From: Thiotrichaceae bacterium
Lineage (GTDB): Bacteria > Pseudomonadota > Gammaproteobacteria > Beggiatoales > Beggiatoaceae
Direction: 5' to 3'
Assembly (NCBI GenBank): GCA_028688145.1
Contig: JAQTYU010000006.1
Coordinates: 1-64,000, forward strand
DNA: 64,000 nucleotides
Below the pieces are notes generated by a model that did no database searches, had not been told where the DNA came from, and was given only the letters and a program-made list of their open reading frames with translations. Below, one piece after another: positions 59,935-64,000 of the stretch. The position numbers were made by a program, and so were the translations under genes. Every line of letters starts with the position of its first letter. The stretch's first letter is position 1.

Positions 59935-60063
59935 TTACTGCGCCCCCAACCCCCTAAAGGGGGCTAAAGATTAAACATTTTTTGTCTTTAAAAGTCCCCT
60001 TTAGGGGATTTAGGGGCTTGTTTTAATGTTTAGTCCCCTTCAGGGGGTTGGGGGTGCAGTTAA
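59935..60063. repeat. Dispersed palindromic element, TTAACTGCGCCCCC type (copy 3)
   Basis: It starts TTACTGCGCCCCCAACCCCC and ends with GGGGGTTGGGGGTGCAGTTAA; inside is CCCCTTTAGGGGATTTAGGGG as in copy 1. It separates the convergent secreted-protein gene and the Roco gene. Confidence 0.9.
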
Positions 60064-60091
60064 GATTTAAATCCGCTGCGCTCGATACGGG

Positions 60092-63000
60092 CTACATGCC
60101 TAAAAACTTAGCAGATAAAAAAGCCATCAGCGTTTTTCCATCTTCGCCTAGCCATTCACCCAAATTTTTGCCAATGGGAACGAGTTGGGTTTTAATTGCT
60201 TCTGACAGTTTGCCTGTTTTTTCGATGAGTTTGAAAATACGTTCTAATGCGTTGCTGGCTTCTTCTGTGTCGGGAACTGGTTTTTTGGCTTCAGTTGCGA
60301 GAGTGTTCACCAACTTTTCACCTTTGCTTTTGTCTGCTTCGTTTAAAGGCAAGCTGCTGAGTAGTTTACGCAAATTTTCTATATCGGTTTGAATGCCGTG
60401 GCTTGGAATGTTTTCGTTGTAATGGATGTTGTTATGATCACCTGTACTAATTACTCCAGCCGTTGAACCGTCTGACACACGAACCGAGCGGTTTTCAAGA
60501 TGGCTGTGGTCGCCTGCTTGTTGGAAGTTTTCAACTTTTCCAATGTGGATAACACTAGAATCACCTGATTTTCTATCATCTTTCACGTTTAACACTCCTT
60601 CGATTAAGTATCGGGCATCTAATAGTTTTCGACAGCCGCGTTTTTGACATTGAATAGCCGCTCTGTCTGCCTCAAATTCTTTTAATTTTTCAAAATTGAA
60701 GTAGTCAGGTTCTTCACAGCTACAGGGTAATAAAACTTCATATTCCAGTCTATTGTGATAGCTAGCATGAATTTTATTGAGTTCGTACATCACAATACTC
60801 ATTAAATCACGGCGGTTTTGTCCGACGACGCAAATTTTAATTTCGCGTTTTCCGTAATTTTCAATGATTTCTGCGCGGGTTTGGTCTTTTTCTAACACAA
60901 CGCCATTTTTCCAAACCAGATGCTGCTTTTCTGCAATATATTCATGCAGCACGACGATTAATTGTCTCACCATGCCTTTTGGCATAAATTCATAACCTTT
61001 GTAATAAACGGTGACGCTGTCTTGTGTGGGTAATTCGTAATCAGGTGGATTTTCTCTGAGCAGTTGCGGGGCGATGTAAGTATTTTTGCAATAACTGAGC
61101 GGATAACAAAGTTTGAATTTCACCATCAATTGCAGCAGTTCATTGTGCATAAAATCATATTCGGGTTCATACCAAATATCTTTTACCTGCTGATGTGTAA
61201 ATTTCCCATGATTGGCTTTAACTTGTGCATTATCCAAGACGTGATAAACCGCTGTGGTTGCCCAGTGAGGTTTTAGGAAAATAGTGTTTTCGAGTAATGG
61301 CTCTTCTTGAAAATGTAAAATCGTTCCAAGTTCATGCAAGGTTTTGCTGAGGTGAAGTTTATCTTCTTTGTGTTTGAAATCATGTTGTTCACAAAGGCTT
61401 AAGAACTCGCCTAACTCTATGTAATTACGTGGGTCTGCTTCTAAAATATTACGTATGGTAAGCCATGTTTTAGGTAAGGCTTTGCCAATATGAGGAAGCC
61501 GTCTTAAATAATATGGCAATATCTCAGTAATAAACTGAGTGAAATTGTTAGAACAGGTTTTTAGGTCAGTTGCATAGGTTTCTCTAAAATTCGAGAATTC
61601 TGCTCTCAATGCTGATTCACTAATTTCCCATTGCCGACCAAGCTTTTCATTTTTGATAAGTAATAAGGGGCTATTATCGCTGAGTGATTTCACGACATTA
61701 AGCCAGTAATAAAAATCAGTGTCTTCTTTGCGATTGTCCGCAACTAATAAGTACAGTGCGTTTTGTGTTAGAAAAAATTGATGCGTCGCATGGTAAATTT
61801 CTTGTCCTCCAAAATCCCAAATATTGACGCGATAAGTATGTTCATGATTGTAGGGAAATTGCCATTTAATCACGTCAATCCCTTCTGTGCTGTCAATATC
61901 GACAGCAGGTAATTGGTAAGCTACATTTTTAATTTTACGGGCTAAGGTGGTTTTTCCCGCCCCACCTTCACCGACTATTAAAAGTTTGGCTTCATATAAA
62001 TGCACCACTTCACCAGCCGCTAACTGGCGTAAATAATTGCGGACACGAAAGAGGTTTGCTGCTCCTAAAGAGCCTTCAAGTTCTAGTTGTTCAAGCGGCG
62101 GATAAGTAATTGCAGTTTCTCTTTTAAGAAATTCAAACAGTCTCAAATTCTCTAATTTAGGTAATTTGAATAATTCATCATCCAATTTTTCTAATGTCTT
62201 ATTTTCCCCTATATTTAATGTAGTTAAATGAAAGAGTTTTTCTATCCCTGACAAGCTGTTTAATTGGTTATTCCCCAAATCTAAAGAAGAGAGATTGACC
62301 AACTTTTCTATCCCTGACAGACTGCTTAATTGGTTATAACTCAAATCTAAAGAAGAGAGATTGACCAGTGTTTCTAGCCCTGACAGACTACCTAATTGGT
62401 TATACCTCAAATCTAAAGAAGAGAGATTGACCAATGTTTCTAGCCCTGACAGGCTGCTTAATGGGTTAGAACTCAAAGATAAAGAAGAGAGATTGAGCAG
62501 CATTTCTATCCCTGACAGACTGCTTAATTCGTTAGAACTCAAATCTAAAGAAAAGAGATTGAGCAGCATTTCTATCCCTGACAGACTGCTTAATGGGTTA
62601 GAACTCAAATTTAGAGAAGAGAGATTAACCAGCGTTTCTAGCTCTGACCAACTGCTCAATTGGTTAGAACTCAAATTTAGAGAAGAGAGATTGACCAATT
62701 TTTCTATCCCTGACAGGCTGCTCAATTGGTTAGAACTCAAATTTAAAGAAGAGGGATTGACCAGCGTTTCTAGCCCTGACAGGCTGTTTAATTCGTTAGA
62801 ACTCAAATCTAAAGAAGAGAGATTGACCAGCGTTTCTAGCCCTGACAGGCTGTTTAATTCGTTAGAACTCAAATCTAAAGAAGAGAGATTGACCAGCGTT
62901 TCTAGCCCTGACAAGCTGTTTAATTCGTTAGAACTCAAATCTAAAGAAGAGAGATTGACCAGCGTTTCTAGCCCTGACAGGCTGCTCAATTGGTTAGAAC

Positions 63001-63937
63001 TCAAATTTAGAGAAGAGAGATTGACCAGCGTTTCTAGCCCTGACAGGCTGCTTAATTGGTTATAACTCAAATCTAAAGAAGAGATGTTGACCAGCGTTTC
63101 TAGCCCTGACAGGCTGCTTAATTGGTTTCTACTCAAATCTAAAGAAGAGAGATTGACCAGCGTTTCTATCCCTGACAGGCTGCTTAATGGGTTATTCCTC
63201 AAATTTAAAGAAGAGAGATTGACCAGCGTTTCTATCCCTGACAGGCTGCTTAATTGGTTAGAACTCAAATCTAAAGAAGAGAGATTGACCAGCGTTTCTA
63301 GCCCTAACAGGCTGTTTAATCGGTTATAACTTAAATCTAAAGAAGAGAGATTGACCAATGTTTTTAGCCCTGACAGGTTGTTTAATTGGTTAATACTTAA
63401 ATCTAAAGAAGAAAGATTGATCAGTGTTTCTAGTCCTGATGTTTCTCTCAATCTATTTCTACTAACATCCAACTCCGTGAGCTTTTCTAATTTCAACACC
63501 CAGTCAGGAATCTGAGTTAAACGATGATTACTAATTTCTAAAGCGGTTAAATTGGGCAGTTCAAAAATATGTTCGGGCGCGTCATGAGAAAATAATGTCA
63601 GTTTTAAACCGATAATATTTTTAGGCGGTAAATTTAACTTTACAAAATCCGCATAGTGCACAAATAAACCCGCCACATCTGCCACTTGCCGTAAAGGATT
63701 GCCACGTAAATCCAAGCGTTTCAACTGAGTTAATTGTTTAATCTCATCAGGCACAACTTGAATCGCATTATCGCGTAAATCGAGGCTTTCCAAGTGGCTT
63801 AAAGTAAACACTTCAGGCGGGATAGCAATCAGCCGAATTTCTCCAAAATCATCACATACACATAAATCCAAAGACTTCGCTTGTTTGGCGCGGCATTCCT
63901 CAATTTTCTTCAGAATAAAACTGGGAGTTTTGGGCAT
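60092..63937 (-). CDS. Roco protein: LRR - Roc GTPase - COR
   Basis: The 1281-residue protein has an N-terminal LRR region (about 1-590) with 18 tandem 22-residue repeats (LETLVNLSSLDLSSNQLSSL), then a Roc GTPase (about 645-800) with P-loop VGEGGAGKTT, switch DFGGQEIYHATHQFF and KNEK in place of NKxD. A COR domain follows (about 800-1010). The C-terminal part has GDHSHLENRSVRV and ISTGDHNNIHY, then a helical end. Roco proteins dimerise through COR and act as GTP-controlled switches; targets are unknown in bacteria. The end continues to 60092; it appears monocistronic. Confidence 0.93.
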   Translation of the reverse strand: MPKTPSFILKKIEECRAKQAKSLDLCVCDDFGEIRLIAIPPEVFTLSHLESLDLRDNAIQVVPDEIKQLTQLKRLDLRGNPLRQVADVAGLFVHYADFVKLNLPPKNIIGLKLTLFSHDAPEHIFELPNLTALEISNHRLTQIPDWVLKLEKLTELDVSRNRLRETSGLETLINLSSLDLSINQLNNLSGLKTLVNLSSLDLSYNRLNSLLGLETLVNLSSLDLSSNQLSSLSGIETLVNLSSLNLRNNPLSSLSGIETLVNLSSLDLSRNQLSSLSGLETLVNISSLDLSYNQLSSLSGLETLVNLSSLNLSSNQLSSLSGLETLVNLSSLDLSSNELNSLSGLETLVNLSSLDLSSNELNSLSGLETLVNLSSLDLSSNELNSLSGLETLVNPSSLNLSSNQLSSLSGIEKLVNLSSLNLSSNQLSSWSELETLVNLSSLNLSSNPLSSLSGIEMLLNLFSLDLSSNELSSLSGIEMLLNLSSLSLSSNPLSSLSGLETLVNLSSLDLRYNQLGSLSGLETLVNLSSLDLSYNQLSSLSGIEKLVNLSSLDLGNNQLNSLSGIEKLFHLTTLNIGENKTLEKLDDELFKLPKLENLRLFEFLKRETAITYPPLEQLELEGSLGAANLFRVRNYLRQLAAGEVVHLYEAKLLIVGEGGAGKTTLARKIKNVAYQLPAVDIDSTEGIDVIKWQFPYNHEHTYRVNIWDFGGQEIYHATHQFFLTQNALYLLVADNRKEDTDFYYWLNVVKSLSDNSPLLLIKNEKLGRQWEISESALRAEFSNFRETYATDLKTCSNNFTQFITEILPYYLRRLPHIGKALPKTWLTIRNILEADPRNYIELGEFLSLCEQHDFKHKEDKLHLSKTLHELGTILHFQEEPLLENTIFLKPHWATTAVYHVLDNAQVKANHGKFTHQQVKDIWYEPEYDFMHNELLQLMVKFKLCYPLSYCKNTYIAPQLLRENPPDYELPTQDSVTVYYKGYEFMPKGMVRQLIVVLHEYIAEKQHLVWKNGVVLEKDQTRAEIIENYGKREIKICVVGQNRRDLMSIVMYELNKIHASYHNRLEYEVLLPCSCEEPDYFNFEKLKEFEADRAAIQCQKRGCRKLLDARYLIEGVLNVKDDRKSGDSSVIHIGKVENFQQAGDHSHLENRSVRVSDGSTAGVISTGDHNNIHYNENIPSHGIQTDIENLRKLLSSLPLNEADKSKGEKLVNTLATEAKKPVPDTEEASNALERIFKLIEKTGKLSEAIKTQLVPIGKNLGEWLGEDGKTLMAFLSAKFLGM
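62246..63433 (-). repeat. Eighteen tandem 66-bp LRR repeats in the Roco gene
   Basis: The 66-base unit (on the plus strand GACCAGCGTTTCTAGCCC...) recurs without gaps 18 times; several adjacent units (63 kb side to 62.8 kb) are nearly identical, which shows recent expansion. The opposite strand is open over long stretches because of this periodicity, but that is not a gene. Confidence 0.93.
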
Positions 63938-64000
63938 GGTTTGGAGAAATCCTTGTGGGGTGAATGGGTAGTTTATACTAGAAATTGGGGGATTTAAAAA

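Noticed and set aside
62361-63329. Long plus-strand frames opposite the Roco gene (234 and 81 codons)
   Set aside because: They are the antisense reading of the 66-bp LRR repeats, open only because of the periodic sequence, with no ribosome-binding site.
1-64000. tRNA or rRNA genes
   Set aside because: I saw no cloverleaf with TTCGA-type loop and CCA-adjacent stem and no rRNA-like sequence in the gaps; a tRNA search program would settle it.

Overview
The window looks like a chromosomal segment of a gammaproteobacterium. The gene orders carA-carB-greA, rpsB-tsf-pyrH-frr-uppS-cdsA-dxr-rseP-bamA-ompH-lpxD-fabZ-lpxA-lpxB and ubiE-ubiJ-ubiB are typical of that class, and the lipid A, BAM and RseP genes mean a Gram-negative outer membrane. 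Moderate AT-richness, many dispersed palindromic repeats, decayed IS982-, IS701- and IS5-like elements and a large Roco LRR-GTPase would fit a Thiotrichales/Beggiatoa-like sulfur bacterium. That placement is inference only; no rRNA or tRNA gene was found.

Layout: (1) 1-2.6 kb: transposase remnant, then a two-gene unit of a coiled-coil membrane protein and a secreted TPR protein with eight exact 141-bp repeats. (2) 2.9-7.9 kb: carAB-greA, closed by a terminator. (3) 8.0-21.5 kb, minus strand: translation, isoprenoid, phospholipid, outer-membrane and lipid A genes, many overlapping by a few bases. (4) 21.7-28.5 kb: map, a CBS-domain protein, an L,D-transpeptidase, two tandem PfkB-type kinases (the second lacking the catalytic Asp), fabI and rpiA. 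Hairpins with a CRISPR-repeat-like 3' end lie in front of the transpeptidase and the second kinase. (5) 28.5-31.2 kb: IS debris, a seven-repeat secreted protein and a truncated membrane protein. (6) 31.3-39.5 kb: miaB, ubiBJE, class I fumarase and prfB with its programmed frameshift site. (7) 39.5-41.3 kb: a decayed accessory patch with a TIR/deoxyribosyltransferase-like protein and broken cyclase, AAA-ATPase and TOPRIM/DUF4435 pieces. (8) 41.4-46.6 kb: two paralogous solute-binding proteins, then argH, trpF and trpB. (9) 46.7-49.4 kb: an accessory patch with an AbiJ-N-like protein and a RusA plus PD-(D/E)xK/HEPN gene pair between direct repeats, then IS remnants. (10) 49.5-54.6 kb: arnA-arnD-arnT for L-Ara4N modification of lipid A, plus a small membrane protein. 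(11) 55-60 kb: an IS982 relic and three genes for an unusual coiled-coil protein and two secreted repeat/Ig-like proteins. (12) 60.1-63.9 kb: a 1281-residue Roco protein.

The housekeeping part builds the envelope: rseP, bamA, ompH, the lpx genes and cdsA/uppS/dxr supply lipid A, porin assembly and the undecaprenyl carrier, and the arn genes decorate lipid A. The most likely places for undescribed biology are the solitary CRISPR-like hairpins with the kinase/pseudokinase pair, the repeat-flanked RusA/REase-HEPN cassette beside the AbiJ-like gene, and a coiled segment shared by that AbiJ-like protein and the small membrane protein at the window's start. These may be parts of a conflict-system network that also includes the Roco protein.
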